The notes: generated from the sequence alone by a model not told the origin. 42,044 bases of DNA from Candidatus Aminicenantota bacterium (GCA_011773465.1 WVXO01000070.1:93224-135267); one strand, 5' to 3'; numbered from the stretch's first letter, positions 24,357 through 33,835 are shown. Numbers and translations: made by a program.

Positions 24357-25505
24357 TCAACCCGACTTCTTCAGACGACTTCCCAAAAGGTTTAGTTTGA
24401 ACTTCCTTATTATCTCAGGAGGGGTCTTCTCGCCCTCCAAACTCTCAAAATGAAGGGCATCAAAAGGGCATTGAACAATACAAGCGCCGCATTGAATACA
24501 CCTTTCTCTGCCGATCATTGAAGCAGTATGCTCTATTTTATCCACTTCAAAGCAGTTTCGAGGGCAAACCTGCTCACAAAAGCCTGCTCCTCTGCAATCT
24601 TTCTTATCAAGGACAACCTCCAGTTGTTTCTCCGCAAGCAATCCACCCCTGAAGGTTGGAGTACTGCCAGCCAAATCAAAACTTAAGATAATAATGACAA
24701 CAAATGAAATGATACTCCAGCGTAAAACTACTCCCCAAGAAAAATCTTCGGCTAAAACATTATGAGCAGAAAGCGCCACTACTATTCCAATCCACAAAAG
24801 CAATTGAAAGCTCATACGTCTTATCTTGGAAAAGAAGGAACCAATCTTTTTTCCTTCTGAACTCATAAAGCGGGAATAAAGAGGAAAGGATAAAAAGATT
24901 ATAAAAGAAAGCCCCCAAACTAAAAGAATTAAAGCAAAAACAGATTTTGGCCAGAAAAAAATCATGATGAGAGAAAGAATCACTGATAGAAAAAAAGCCC
25001 AGGCAATGGCCATCTCTAGGCGTTGTGTCCAGGGAAAAGCGATCCCACTCATTACTTTTGTTTTTTTTAAATTATTTTTCAAAAAATGAGGAATATCCTT
25101 GGCATTAACAGGACCCCAGATCACTCTCCATCCAGTCTTTTGCTTGATAATATTGGCTTCCACTCCTGGAGCTGCAAGCTGTGGAAGGATTATTTTCTTC
25201 TGGGCGACAAGGTCTTCAATTCCGCTGGTCTTCAGCACAGAAATAACCTCATGATTCGTCAGATGACCCCCGGCTGCAGCACACCAGACGTTGATTCCCC
25301 GGCTGTTGGCTACAAGAAGAAAAGCATCCATTCTTTTCAGCGCTCGTTTGACTCTCTGAACAGTGAGATGAAAATTGCAGGTCAGAAAAACTGGCGAATC
25401 CTTCCCTGTATTCCCTATCTTTATCAAACCTGTTTTGCAGGGAAAAGGGGAAAGCCTCAGAAGTGTTTCCAGGGCATTAAAAACTACAAAACTTAAAAAT
25501 CTCAT
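24357..25505 (-). CDS. HgcAB-like fusion protein (corrinoid domain, membrane region, ferredoxin)
   Basis: A 382-residue protein with three parts. Residues 1-150 match the HgcA corrinoid-binding domain: LTVQRVKRALKRMDAFLLV, then GINVWCAAAGG with Cys75 at the cap-helix position that ligates cobalt in HgcA, then IILPQLAAPGVEANIIK and WRVIWGPVNAKDIPHFL. Residues 165-280 hold four hydrophobic segments. Residues 295-350 are a ferredoxin like HgcB: C336, C339, C342 and C346 form a standard CxxCxxCxxxCP set, while the first set (C304, C310, C314, C318) has Ala307 where a second cysteine is expected. True HgcA has N(V/I)WCA(A/G)GK, whereas this has NVWCAAAG, so mercury methylation is not assumed. The preceding gene encodes a SAM methyltransferase, 11 bases upstream. 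Confidence 0.85.
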   Translation of the reverse strand: MRFLSFVVFNALETLLRLSPFPCKTGLIKIGNTGKDSPVFLTCNFHLTVQRVKRALKRMDAFLLVANSRGINVWCAAAGGHLTNHEVISVLKTSGIEDLVAQKKIILPQLAAPGVEANIIKQKTGWRVIWGPVNAKDIPHFLKNNLKKTKVMSGIAFPWTQRLEMAIAWAFFLSVILSLIMIFFWPKSVFALILLVWGLSFIIFLSFPLYSRFMSSEGKKIGSFFSKIRRMSFQLLLWIGIVVALSAHNVLAEDFSWGVVLRWSIISFVVIIILSFDLAGSTPTFRGGLLAEKQLEVVLDKKDCRGAGFCEQVCPRNCFEVDKIEHTASMIGRERCIQCGACIVQCPFDALHFESLEGEKTPPEIIRKFKLNLLGSRLKKSG

Positions 25506-25516
25506 TTGGTTTTTCT

Positions 25517-26170
25517 TTAGGGCTTCCTTGCTATCAGCTCGATGAAGTTTTCGCCTCTGTTCAATTTGATTGATTCAATTTCAAAGCCCGAGCCACTTAT
25601 TTTTTCTGGTAGATTTTTCAGAGCTCGTGTTGTTGTCTGAGTGAATATAAATACCACGGCTCCAAAGAATAGACGCCTCAGTCCGTTAATTATTTTTTTA
25701 TAAACTTTATCGGGCCTCACTTCATCTGCGACGAGCAAGAGTCCTCCCGGCTTCAATATTCTTTTGGCCTCTCGCAGAGAAAAGGAAAGCTCATCCTCGG
25801 CTAATTCAGAAAAAAAAAGGCCGCTCATCACCGCGTCGTAGCTATCCGCTTCTTCCCGGTCTAGCTCGGCAACGCCCATCTCGCCAAACTCAATTTTCTG
25901 GTCAAGGTTTAACTTATCTGCCCGAATTTTAGCAATCTCTAACATTTGAGAATTGATATCTATTCCCTTCACTGTCCCCCCTTGCTGGGCAGCTCTAAGA
26001 CTCAAGGCTCCTGTCCCACAACCTATATCAAGTACCTTATCTTCTTCCTTTATGCGTGAGGCTAATCGATCATAAATTTTATCCAGTCTTCCCCTAGTAA
26101 GAAGTCGAATCCCTAGGTCATACCTCTTGGGAGCTGACTCAAGAATCTTCATGAGGATGTAAGTGCTCAT
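25517..26170 (-). CDS. cpaM: class I SAM methyltransferase, CpaM-like (corrinoid protein-associated)
   Basis: A 217-residue Rossmann-fold methyltransferase. Motif I is VLDIGCGTGAL at about 46-56 and the acidic end of strand 2 is in VKGIDINSQMLEIA (D71); later come SYDAVMSGLFFSELAEDE and ILKPGGLLLVADEVRP. The opening ILESAPKRYDLGIRLLTRG resembles what I remember of the family named for its link to HgcAB-like corrinoid proteins. A hydrophobic stretch FFGAVVFIFTQTTTRAL near 167-185 may place it at the membrane. The HgcAB-like gene starts 11 bases after its stop, so they form an operon. A methyl transfer involving the corrinoid is likely but unproven. The family name is from memory and moderately certain. 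Confidence 0.75.
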   Translation of the reverse strand: MSTYILMKILESAPKRYDLGIRLLTRGRLDKIYDRLASRIKEEDKVLDIGCGTGALSLRAAQQGGTVKGIDINSQMLEIAKIRADKLNLDQKIEFGEMGVAELDREEADSYDAVMSGLFFSELAEDELSFSLREAKRILKPGGLLLVADEVRPDKVYKKIINGLRRLFFGAVVFIFTQTTTRALKNLPEKISGSGFEIESIKLNRGENFIELIARKP

Positions 26171-26330
26171 TTGCAGACTTTTAGCTCTTTCTTTGCGAGC
26201 TCTCTTTAACTAAGGTTATCCAATTTAAATTTTTTTGCCAGATAAATTCATCATTTTTCAGACTGGGTTTGCTGCGCCTAAAACTTATAACGCAATTAGA
26301 GTTTCATAAAATATAGGATAAGACTGATTG

Positions 26331-27023
26331 TTATTTTATCTCGATTCCTCCAAACATTGCAGTTGCCCTGATGAAGAGGGTGGCTTTTGTTTCTGCCGGG
26401 GGCACTGCTTTATGCTTATCTTCAACTCCTCCAAAAATTGAACTGCTGTCAACAACGACTTCCCAATCATTAGGAACTAGAACTTCAATTCCGCCAAAAA
26501 TTGCCGTTAACTCAATAGTAGCTTTATTATCCGCCAGACCTGCCTGAGTAAAATCTAGATCGATGCCGCCAAAAAGAGCTGTTGCCTTGCCTCCCCGAAA
26601 TTCCGGTGTGTTAAAACGCCTCTTTATTCCCGAAAAAATTATAAAAGCATCTAAATCTTTCTCTTTGATTTCAGGGGCCTTTTCTTGAAAAAGCTTAAAT
26701 CGTGGCCTGAAAATAATCCACAGCCCTGCGGCTATAATCAGCAGGGGCCAGAAATATAGCCAGACTCTGCCTTTAATAATATCCAGGTTGACAAGCATAA
26801 AAAAACCGCCGATCAAAATAAGAATTACCCCAAAGCCTGCGTTGCGGAACTCATGCGCAATTAAGTGCCATAAGCCGATAAAAATGAGGATGAGAGGCCA
26901 ATAGGTAGAAAAGACTTCTCCGATATCCAGCTTGCCTAAATTACCAAGCAAAAATAAAACTCCAATCAAGATAATCAATAGCCCTGAAAATATGCGACCT
27001 TGATAATCTCTGATTCTATTCAT
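26331..27023 (-). CDS. LiaI/LiaF-like membrane protein (DUF5668 plus toastrack domain)
   Basis: A 230-residue protein, started at ATG 27023 with AAGGAGGGAG upstream. Residues 10-105 hold four hydrophobic segments in two repeated halves (LLIILIGVLFLLGNLG, WPLILIFIGLWHLI, VILILIGGFFMLVNL, FWPLLIIAAGLWIIF), typical of DUF5668. The C-terminus is a beta-rich toastrack-type domain with four copies of a GG-I-D or GGIE motif (ALFGGIDLDF, AIFGGIEVLVP, SSIFGGVEDKH, AMFGGIEIK). Relatives regulate envelope-stress two-component systems in Firmicutes. The role here is unknown. It is a single gene. Confidence 0.85.
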   Translation of the reverse strand: MNRIRDYQGRIFSGLLIILIGVLFLLGNLGKLDIGEVFSTYWPLILIFIGLWHLIAHEFRNAGFGVILILIGGFFMLVNLDIIKGRVWLYFWPLLIIAAGLWIIFRPRFKLFQEKAPEIKEKDLDAFIIFSGIKRRFNTPEFRGGKATALFGGIDLDFTQAGLADNKATIELTAIFGGIEVLVPNDWEVVVDSSSIFGGVEDKHKAVPPAETKATLFIRATAMFGGIEIK

Positions 27024-27182
27024 CTTCAATCTCCCTCCTTAAAATTTAGTGTCTGTTCTTTCTAGATTAAAGGGTACTTACAACAGACAAAGGCAATTAT
27101 ATGAGAATCTTCAAAAAAATTCTAATTATCTTTCAAAAAATTAGTATCGCTTAACCGGACAGCAATGTTCTTGAGTTGAACA

Positions 27183-29534
27183 TCACTTACGCCAGAAATA
27201 AGTGACCTTGACCATCAATGTCCGATTGATTATCTCATTAGGACCAGGTCCGATCAATCGTCCATCATTATAAACCAGATAGAAATTGCATTCAGGTGAA
27301 TAGACCCATCGCAGCAGAATGTCGCTTATAATCTTCTCCTTTCCTAAGTTATAGTATTTATCGTCGTTCCATTGCACATAGGCTTTTAAATAAAGATCTG
27401 TAGAAAAAAAGTAAAACATGCGAAGTCCAAGCGTATTCGTGCGAAAACTTCCTTCAGGAAGATTGATATAATTATGATTGTAGTCTACCTCCATCCTAAG
27501 CCGCCGGATACGGGTAACTGTACCGTTTAGACCAAACCTCATTTGATGACCGGTATAATAACTCCCATAATCGATATCGATCTCACCTGCAAGGGAGCGG
27601 CTCTTATCGCTTTCCATGTTGAGAGAGTACATATAGCCGGTGTAGGTTCCTTCAGGAATGAGGAAGCCTTCACGCACCTCCCAATCATAATCGATAAACT
27701 CACTTTCTCGCTGAATATTGATGCTGAAGCGTGAGCTGTTTTGGAAATTAATTGAAAATGATGCCTCTGCCGCACTCTCTAACATCCTGTTATCATGGTC
27801 AGAACGATAGCTGCCCTCCAATTGATAACTGAACTGTCGGATAACCGAGGATTCTTTGGGTCGCGGAGAGTATTCAACAGAAGCACTACTGAGCCGAAAG
27901 TCCGTGCGACGGATAAATCCTATTTCTGGGTTGAAATTGGCTCCTACATCCTGGTACGATGCCGAAGCCTTCCAAAGGTCGCTATTGTATCCCAGGCTGA
28001 GTTTGCCAGTCAGGTTTTGCTTATTCATATTGATGAGCTGTCCATCATCCGCTTCTCGAGGTCCTAGGGTAGCTGCAAGATAGCCCGAAATAGTGAAGTA
28101 ACGAGTCAGAGGAAAGTGACCATCGAGCCCCAGAGAGCGGTTAAAGTCTGAGGAATGCAACTCTTCCTTGTTCAGGAACATCATCCCTATCGTGCCCCGC
28201 TGTAGAATATCACGCCTGAAACGCACTACAGTAAAGTTTGTCGCATTGACCTTGGCCGTCTCATCCTCTTCTTGAATGGTGACATCATCCGTTATTATAT
28301 TCATCACACCGACTTGATATTTGCCTACCTTTCCCACCATTTTGGCACCGCCGAGTATCCGTGCTTCATGACCATCGACAAGCCCAAGTCGACGGCTATA
28401 AAAAAGATTCATATCCGTATCCTCTCTATGCCAACGGTTCCCACCGCTGCCGCCGAACGAGAAGACCTCAGCTCCCTCAAGAAAAAATTCTCGTTTTTCA
28501 GGATAATAAAGAGAGAAACGCGTCAGGTTGACCTGCTCCTGGTCTGCCTCCACCTGGGCAAAATCTGTGTTTAAGGTAAGGTCTAAAGCCAGATTTGCTG
28601 TAAGCGCCAATTTTGCATCCAGTCCAATATCACCCAGACGATCCGTAGTAAAATTTGTGTTTTGGTCGTTTTCCATGCCTCCCAAAAAGTAAGGCCTCAG
28701 TTCCAGATTACCCCCCATTTTTGCGTCGGCTATGCCGTAGAGCGAACCCGCTTCGGAGAGACGGAATAACCCTGCTCCTCTTCCAAAATCACGTGGAATA
28801 AGCTGCCAGTAGACATGTTCATTTTTCCGTCGAATCATCCGCGCGAAGTTGATACCCCACACAGACGATTCCTGCTCTGCGAATCGTAATGTTTTCCAGG
28901 GGATAGCGATTTCAACCTGCCAGCCATCATCTGTGATCTTTGCTTTGCATGCCCAGAGACCATCCCAGGCCGGGTTGAAGTCTCGACCCTCGTTGGCCAG
29001 TACCGCTTCACGCTTGACCCCGTGGGGATTAGTTATGAAATAATACCCACTCCGGTGGTCGTGATAAGTATCCAGTACCAACTCAAAATAGTCATCATCA
29101 TCGACAATGGCATCGCGCCGCATTTCTCTGGCGATAATCTTGCCAGGCTCAGAATCGTAACACTTGACACCGATGTAAAGATTCTTTTCATCATAAAGAA
29201 ATCCTGCTTTGGTTTCTTCGGATGCAAGATTCCCTTCTTCTGGTTCGCGCTGTGTAAATTGCCCTTGAAACTGGGCGGTTTGCCAAGCTGGATCGTTCAA
29301 CAACCCGTCGATATCCAATGGAGTTTCTGTACGAATGGCAGTGATGTACCGTTTGCCGTTCTCGTCACGGGGGTTCTTGCTATTCCATTCAGAATTTTTA
29401 AAGGGATTTTCACCCCAAACTCTACCGACGAGAACAATAAGGCATAGGAAGAGCAGCGATTGGCTGAAGAAATTCCGATAAGACACAATTCGCCTCTGCA
29501 TAAGGAGTAAAAAAAATGATAGCATAGTGTCCAT
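27183..29534 (-). CDS. secreted DUF5916 protein with N-terminal CBM9-like domain
   Basis: A 783-residue paralog of the protein at 473-3106. A signal anchor or signal peptide (FFSQSLLFLCLIVLVGRVWG) precedes the CBM9-like domain (LDIDGLLNDPAWQTAQF, GFLYDEKNLYIGVKCYDSEPG, then YWQLIPRDFG). The DUF5916 part shows FAQVEADQEQVNLTRFSLYYPEKREFFLEGAEVF and ends with a long series of aromatic strands up to VKVTYFWRK. The first ATG is kept because no better start has a ribosome-binding site. It sits at the end of the peptide-scavenging group, 51 bases after the serine hydrolase. A surface substrate-binding or outer-membrane barrel role is inferred. Confidence 0.88.
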   Translation of the reverse strand: MDTMLSFFLLLMQRRIVSYRNFFSQSLLFLCLIVLVGRVWGENPFKNSEWNSKNPRDENGKRYITAIRTETPLDIDGLLNDPAWQTAQFQGQFTQREPEEGNLASEETKAGFLYDEKNLYIGVKCYDSEPGKIIAREMRRDAIVDDDDYFELVLDTYHDHRSGYYFITNPHGVKREAVLANEGRDFNPAWDGLWACKAKITDDGWQVEIAIPWKTLRFAEQESSVWGINFARMIRRKNEHVYWQLIPRDFGRGAGLFRLSEAGSLYGIADAKMGGNLELRPYFLGGMENDQNTNFTTDRLGDIGLDAKLALTANLALDLTLNTDFAQVEADQEQVNLTRFSLYYPEKREFFLEGAEVFSFGGSGGNRWHREDTDMNLFYSRRLGLVDGHEARILGGAKMVGKVGKYQVGVMNIITDDVTIQEEDETAKVNATNFTVVRFRRDILQRGTIGMMFLNKEELHSSDFNRSLGLDGHFPLTRYFTISGYLAATLGPREADDGQLINMNKQNLTGKLSLGYNSDLWKASASYQDVGANFNPEIGFIRRTDFRLSSASVEYSPRPKESSVIRQFSYQLEGSYRSDHDNRMLESAAEASFSINFQNSSRFSINIQRESEFIDYDWEVREGFLIPEGTYTGYMYSLNMESDKSRSLAGEIDIDYGSYYTGHQMRFGLNGTVTRIRRLRMEVDYNHNYINLPEGSFRTNTLGLRMFYFFSTDLYLKAYVQWNDDKYYNLGKEKIISDILLRWVYSPECNFYLVYNDGRLIGPGPNEIINRTLMVKVTYFWRK

Positions 29535-29585
29535 TCTTTGAAAACGTGCTTGTATAGGAAATCTTATCTATATTCTTCAATTCCC

Positions 29586-31127
29586 TTATTCCTTTTTCTG
29601 TTTAGCACTATTTTCTTGTTTTTGGAAGTCGAGGTTGAAAAAATGAAAATCCGGATTGGGCAGGTCTATTTTAAATCCGATGACTTCTCCATTCGAATCG
29701 AAACTGAATGTGACGAACCCCTCTGGTAAAAATTCATCCCTTAACTTAATCCTGAAGGTATCATAATGCCAATGTTCCATCTTGCTAACGAATACTTCCT
29801 TTGTCGGCAAAAGCGTCAGCCACAATTCACTGTCGACCAACTCGATTCGAGCAGGTCCATACATCTTATCTTCATAATTACCGGTGTACTCGGCTAATGA
29901 CAGGGAAATTTTACTCTCTTTCGCTCTTTTCGCCTTTCTTTCAGCTTTTCGCTCTTCAGCTGCTGCTTCGTTTTTCTTCTTCATTTCCAAGAATTCCGCT
30001 GACCAATCCTTATCACTCTCATTCAGAAAAAGATCTAAGATTTTCATCCGTACTGCGTTGCGCAAATAATTTGAATCATTGGTGAGAATTACCATACCCA
30101 ATCTTTCCTCTGGGACAAGTGTCACCCGTGAGAGAAAGCCAGGCATGCCACCGCTATGCTCGATCACTTTTTTCCCATAATAATCGTACATAAACCAACC
30201 TAATCCGTAAGCAGAAAAATGGATTCCGTTTTCTTTTTGAAACGGAGTTAATTCTAACAGTGTTCGGGGGGTAAAAAGCTCTTCGATAACATTCGGGCTT
30301 AACACCTGCTGTTCCTTCCATCGTCCATTATTTAAAAGCATCGTTATCCAATGGGACATTTCATCAACGCTTGAATAAATCGTGCCCGCCGGATCGGGGT
30401 CACTCATGTACAGCTGTTGAGTTTTATACTTCAAGTGGGGGTAGGCGATGTTCTGGTCTTTTGTCAGATGCTCACTGCAGGTCTTGGATTCCACCATTTC
30501 AAGCGGTTTAAATAGACGTTCATAGACAAATTCCGACCAGGTTTTACCTGTAATCTTTTTGACGATTTCTCCAGAGATCATGTACATGTTATTTTGATAA
30601 CCAAACTCGCTCCTGAAGTCATTTGCTATCGGTAAATATCTCATTCTTTTTATAATCTCCTTGTTGTCATAATCGGTTTCGTACCAGAGCAGGTCACCGT
30701 AGAACGTCCCTAGTCCACACCTATGGCTGAGCAGGTCTATCATGTTTAATTCCTTGGTGATATAAGGATCAGCAAGTCTGAACTCAGGGAGGTAGTCGAT
30801 CACTTTATCTTCCCATTTCAGTTTTCCTTCCTCTACCAGGATACCGAGGCAGGCTGCACTGAAGGCTTTTGTACAAGAGGCGATGTTGAACAAAGAACCG
30901 GTTGTCATGGCCTCTTTGGCTTTGGCATTCCTCAGACCATATGCTTGGTTGAAAACGACGCTCCCATCCTTCACGATGGAAATCGTCATTCCCGTAAAAT
31001 CATGATCTTTAAACGCCTTTCGGATGTAGTTGTCGAGTTCTTCATAATTGACTGGCGATTGGCTCTCTGCCGCAAGAGGATAGATCACCGCTAGCCAAAC
31101 TATGATCAAGCACATAAATTTACGCAT
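29586..31127 (-). CDS. secreted serine hydrolase, class C beta-lactamase family
   Basis: A 513-residue exported enzyme, started at ATG 31127 after AAGGAGGAG. A signal peptide (MRKFMCLIIVWLAVIYPLAA) is followed by the beta-lactamase/DD-peptidase fold. The nucleophile motif S84-C-T-K87 is in LFNIASCTKAFS, the second-site tyrosine is in FGYQNNMYMISGEIV, and the third box is HSGGMPGFLSRV. A C-terminal DUF3471-type domain is at about 400-500 (YTGNYEDKMYGPARIEL). Members cut beta-lactams, peptides or esters. Beside a dipeptide epimerase and a transporter, a role in peptide or muropeptide trimming fits better than antibiotic resistance. It lies 24 bases after the epimerase stop. Confidence 0.88.
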   Translation of the reverse strand: MRKFMCLIIVWLAVIYPLAAESQSPVNYEELDNYIRKAFKDHDFTGMTISIVKDGSVVFNQAYGLRNAKAKEAMTTGSLFNIASCTKAFSAACLGILVEEGKLKWEDKVIDYLPEFRLADPYITKELNMIDLLSHRCGLGTFYGDLLWYETDYDNKEIIKRMRYLPIANDFRSEFGYQNNMYMISGEIVKKITGKTWSEFVYERLFKPLEMVESKTCSEHLTKDQNIAYPHLKYKTQQLYMSDPDPAGTIYSSVDEMSHWITMLLNNGRWKEQQVLSPNVIEELFTPRTLLELTPFQKENGIHFSAYGLGWFMYDYYGKKVIEHSGGMPGFLSRVTLVPEERLGMVILTNDSNYLRNAVRMKILDLFLNESDKDWSAEFLEMKKKNEAAAEERKAERKAKRAKESKISLSLAEYTGNYEDKMYGPARIELVDSELWLTLLPTKEVFVSKMEHWHYDTFRIKLRDEFLPEGFVTFSFDSNGEVIGFKIDLPNPDFHFFNLDFQKQENSAKQKKE

Positions 31128-31151
31128 TGCTTTCTCCTCCTTCATATAAAA

Positions 31152-32264
31152 TTATTCTATGGTTATCACTTCACATTTCTTCAAGAAATCAGAATCAACG
31201 TCAGCCCCATGTCCGGGAGTATCGGGCAAATGAATTTCACCCACTTCCCATCGGGCTCCGCCGATAACCGGATCTTCCTTGAGCATGAAATGCCCATCTA
31301 AATCCGCATACTGGACGTTCGGTCTGGCGGAAACGAAATGAGCTCCTGCTGTTAAACCGAGGCGCGTCTCCTCCATGCAACCCAGCATACAAGCCATCCC
31401 CGCACTCCCAGCAATGGCATTAATCTTTAGCGCCGTGTGGATTCCTCCAGATTTGGCCAATTTGATGTTCAAATAATCACAGCATCCCATCGAGGCAAGC
31501 TTGAAAGCATCGTGTTCATCAAAGACAGACTCATCAGCCATGATCGGAATCGAAGTGCTCTGTCGAATCCTCCTCATATTCTCGTAATCCCAACGGGCAA
31601 CAGGTTGCTCACAGTATTCAATTCCGAATTTCTCTAAGACTTTTAAAGTTGCCGCAGCCGTCGGGAAATCCCAGCCTTGATTGGCATCAATACGAATCGG
31701 GACTGAATCACCAACAGCACTCCTGATCGCTTCGATTCTGGCCACATCCTCTGCCTTGGATGTTCCTAGCTTCACCTTAATGGCTTTAAAGCCTCTCTTT
31801 TTGTAATCTTCGGCCTTTTTAGCCATCACACCAGGATCATCGATCCCGATTGTGTTATCCGTCCAGAATAACCGCTTTGGGCCTCCAAGAACTGCGTATA
31901 GCGGAAGACCGGTAACTTTCCCGAGTATATCATAAAGAGCCATATCGAAGGCACTGCGCAGGGCGCTGTTTTGAACCAGGTATTTATTGATTTCATTCAT
32001 CCGACTTTCAATATCTAAGGGATTCTTTTTCAGTATCAAATTGGCTAAATCCCTAGCTCCTCCGAGCATTGTTGCTTGGGTATCGCCGGTGATGCACGAT
32101 GTCGGGCATGCCTCACCAATCCCGTATAGTCCCTCGCTTGTGTGAATTTTCACAAAGATGTTTTCGGCATCTGTAAACTCCATCAGAGAAATCCGGAATG
32201 GCTCAATAAGCCCGATATCAGCCTTAAAAACCTCAACCTTGGTGATGTCTAATTTTTTCTCCAT
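31152..32264 (-). CDS. dipeptide epimerase (enolase superfamily)
   Basis: A 370-residue enzyme of the mandelate racemase/muconate lactonizing group. AAGGAGG lies upstream of the ATG. The KxK acid-base pair is K163/K165 in FKAIKVKLG, the metal ligands start at D193 in RIDANQGWD, and further ligands are in YCEQPV and MADESVF, with the second acid-base lysine in NIKLAKSGGI. The closing DLDGHFML is typical of L-Ala-D/L-Glu and related dipeptide epimerases. It would convert mixed-configuration dipeptides from cell walls to L,L forms. The substrate range is not fixed by sequence. Confidence 0.88.
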   Translation of the reverse strand: MEKKLDITKVEVFKADIGLIEPFRISLMEFTDAENIFVKIHTSEGLYGIGEACPTSCITGDTQATMLGGARDLANLILKKNPLDIESRMNEINKYLVQNSALRSAFDMALYDILGKVTGLPLYAVLGGPKRLFWTDNTIGIDDPGVMAKKAEDYKKRGFKAIKVKLGTSKAEDVARIEAIRSAVGDSVPIRIDANQGWDFPTAAATLKVLEKFGIEYCEQPVARWDYENMRRIRQSTSIPIMADESVFDEHDAFKLASMGCCDYLNIKLAKSGGIHTALKINAIAGSAGMACMLGCMEETRLGLTAGAHFVSARPNVQYADLDGHFMLKEDPVIGGARWEVGEIHLPDTPGHGADVDSDFLKKCEVITIE

Positions 32265-32362
32265 CGTTCCTCCTTAAAATTTTAATCCCTTAAAAATATG
32301 ATCACTTAGGGAAAATAGTTCATAATTCTATTACGTCACTATCGTTCTAAATATTCCCACTA

Positions 32363-33835
32363 TTATTTCCCTGCGACCGTTTTTTTACCCCAGAAGGCTT
32401 GAACGACATCAAGCGAAGGTCCTGTTGTCAACAGACTGACTAGGACGTACACGAGCATTGATGAAAGGACAGAAAAAAAGAATGGATGGGTACCCAACAA
32501 TACAGATTTTGGCATGAAAGTGTTTGCCAGGCTGTATATAATCATCCCCCAGCAGATGGACGCGATAGCACCCCATTTTGTCCCTCGTTTCCAGTAGAGG
32601 CCGAGGAAAATTGGCCCGAACGTGGCTGCCTCCAGCCCGCCAATGGAAAAGAAAATAATCCATTGGATTAATGGTGGATTAAATAAAGCAAAGCTAATTG
32701 CGATGATAAAACAAGCACTCATTGTCAGGCGCGTAAGCACTTTCATGGTTTCACCTGAAAGATCTGGCTTGAATTCGCGAACCATATTTCGGGCAATACT
32801 TGAAGTGATGACAATAGCCATCGCCGCAACTGTGGTTTGAATCCCGGCTACAATGCCTGCGAGAACGATACCGCCCAACGCTTTTGGCATGACATTCATG
32901 GCCAGCCAGGGACTTATTTCATCAGAGATGGCGAGATCGGGCTTGATGGCGCGCCCAAGTACTCCGGCTACACACAATAAAAGTGTCCAGATTAAGACGA
33001 GAATCCCGCCCATCCAGATTCCCCGTTTGAGGGCTCGTGTATTTTTGTAGGTCAGGGCGCCAAGAAGGGCATGAGGCATCCCAATAATAAAGGCGTCCAT
33101 GCAAGCAATTGAAGCAGCAAAGGCAGCTGGAAACATTCCATTTTTTGTTGGAGAAAGGAAATCGAAATTGAGTCTCGCTAAGATTCGCGTTGAATTGGCA
33201 AATCCGCCTACATAGTTCACAGTCCCGATAAACAGGATTATGCAACCAACTGATATCACGAATCCTTGTAATAGGGTTGCAATAGAGGTGCCGCGCATCC
33301 CTCCTAAAATGCAATAAACTAAAACGACCAGGGAACCCAAAGCCAAAGAAGTTAAAAAGCCTAATCCTGTCATTTGGGAAATCACTCGCGCTGCTCCCAC
33401 AAACTGTGCTCCCATATAAGGGAGAAGAAAAACTGCTACCAAAATGGCCAGCATAACAATGATGCTTTTGCTTTGGTATCTCGCTTTAAAAATATCCAGA
33501 TAAGAAACGGCATTGACTCGTCGGGCAACGATACCGATAATAATGGCTACTGGTGCCAAGGCCATCAAGTTCATGAATATTTGAAGATTGTTGATGATTA
33601 CCCAGGAATAGCCATGCTCATAGGTCATCCCAGGGCCGGCAATGAAAGTTCCTGCACTTGCCATTCCTCCCGCGAGTATCAAAGCAACAACAATCCCTCC
33701 TAATCCTCTTCCAGCAGCATAGAACTCATCTTCATACTTGGCGATTGGGACTTTTTCTACGATTCGATAGGACCATATACCGATAGCAATCAGTACTGCT
33801 GTATAGAACAGAAACGATATGATGGCTGGATTCAT
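32363..33835 (-). CDS. sodium:solute symporter (SSS family, PanF-like)
   Basis: A 490-residue permease with about 13 hydrophobic segments. The family signature appears as EDEFYAAGRGLGGIVVALILAGGMASAGTFIAGPG, with GGMRGTSIATLLQGFVI and a later GIVAGIQTTVAAMAIVITSSIARN that contributes to the sodium site. The ATG overlaps the DUF997 gene stop by four bases. Small DUF997 proteins pair with PanF-type symporters in other bacteria. Given its neighbours, di- or tripeptides or amino acids are the likely cargo, though this is inference. Confidence 0.9.
   Translation of the reverse strand: MNPAIISFLFYTAVLIAIGIWSYRIVEKVPIAKYEDEFYAAGRGLGGIVVALILAGGMASAGTFIAGPGMTYEHGYSWVIINNLQIFMNLMALAPVAIIIGIVARRVNAVSYLDIFKARYQSKSIIVMLAILVAVFLLPYMGAQFVGAARVISQMTGLGFLTSLALGSLVVLVYCILGGMRGTSIATLLQGFVISVGCIILFIGTVNYVGGFANSTRILARLNFDFLSPTKNGMFPAAFAASIACMDAFIIGMPHALLGALTYKNTRALKRGIWMGGILVLIWTLLLCVAGVLGRAIKPDLAISDEISPWLAMNVMPKALGGIVLAGIVAGIQTTVAAMAIVITSSIARNMVREFKPDLSGETMKVLTRLTMSACFIIAISFALFNPPLIQWIIFFSIGGLEAATFGPIFLGLYWKRGTKWGAIASICWGMIIYSLANTFMPKSVLLGTHPFFFSVLSSMLVYVLVSLLTTGPSLDVVQAFWGKKTVAGK

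Noticed and set aside
24357-25505. Calling this gene a true mercury methylase HgcA
   Set aside because: The domain is fused to a ferredoxin and lacks the Gly-Lys of the HgcA motif, so only an HgcAB-like label is supported.
26171-26330. Cobalamin riboswitch ahead of the methyltransferase/HgcAB-like operon
   Set aside because: The leader is only 160 bases and I found no B12-box-like sequence in it.
29022-29447. 141-codon + strand frame
   Set aside because: It is antisense to the DUF5916 gene, which has clear domain motifs; no ribosome-binding site is present.
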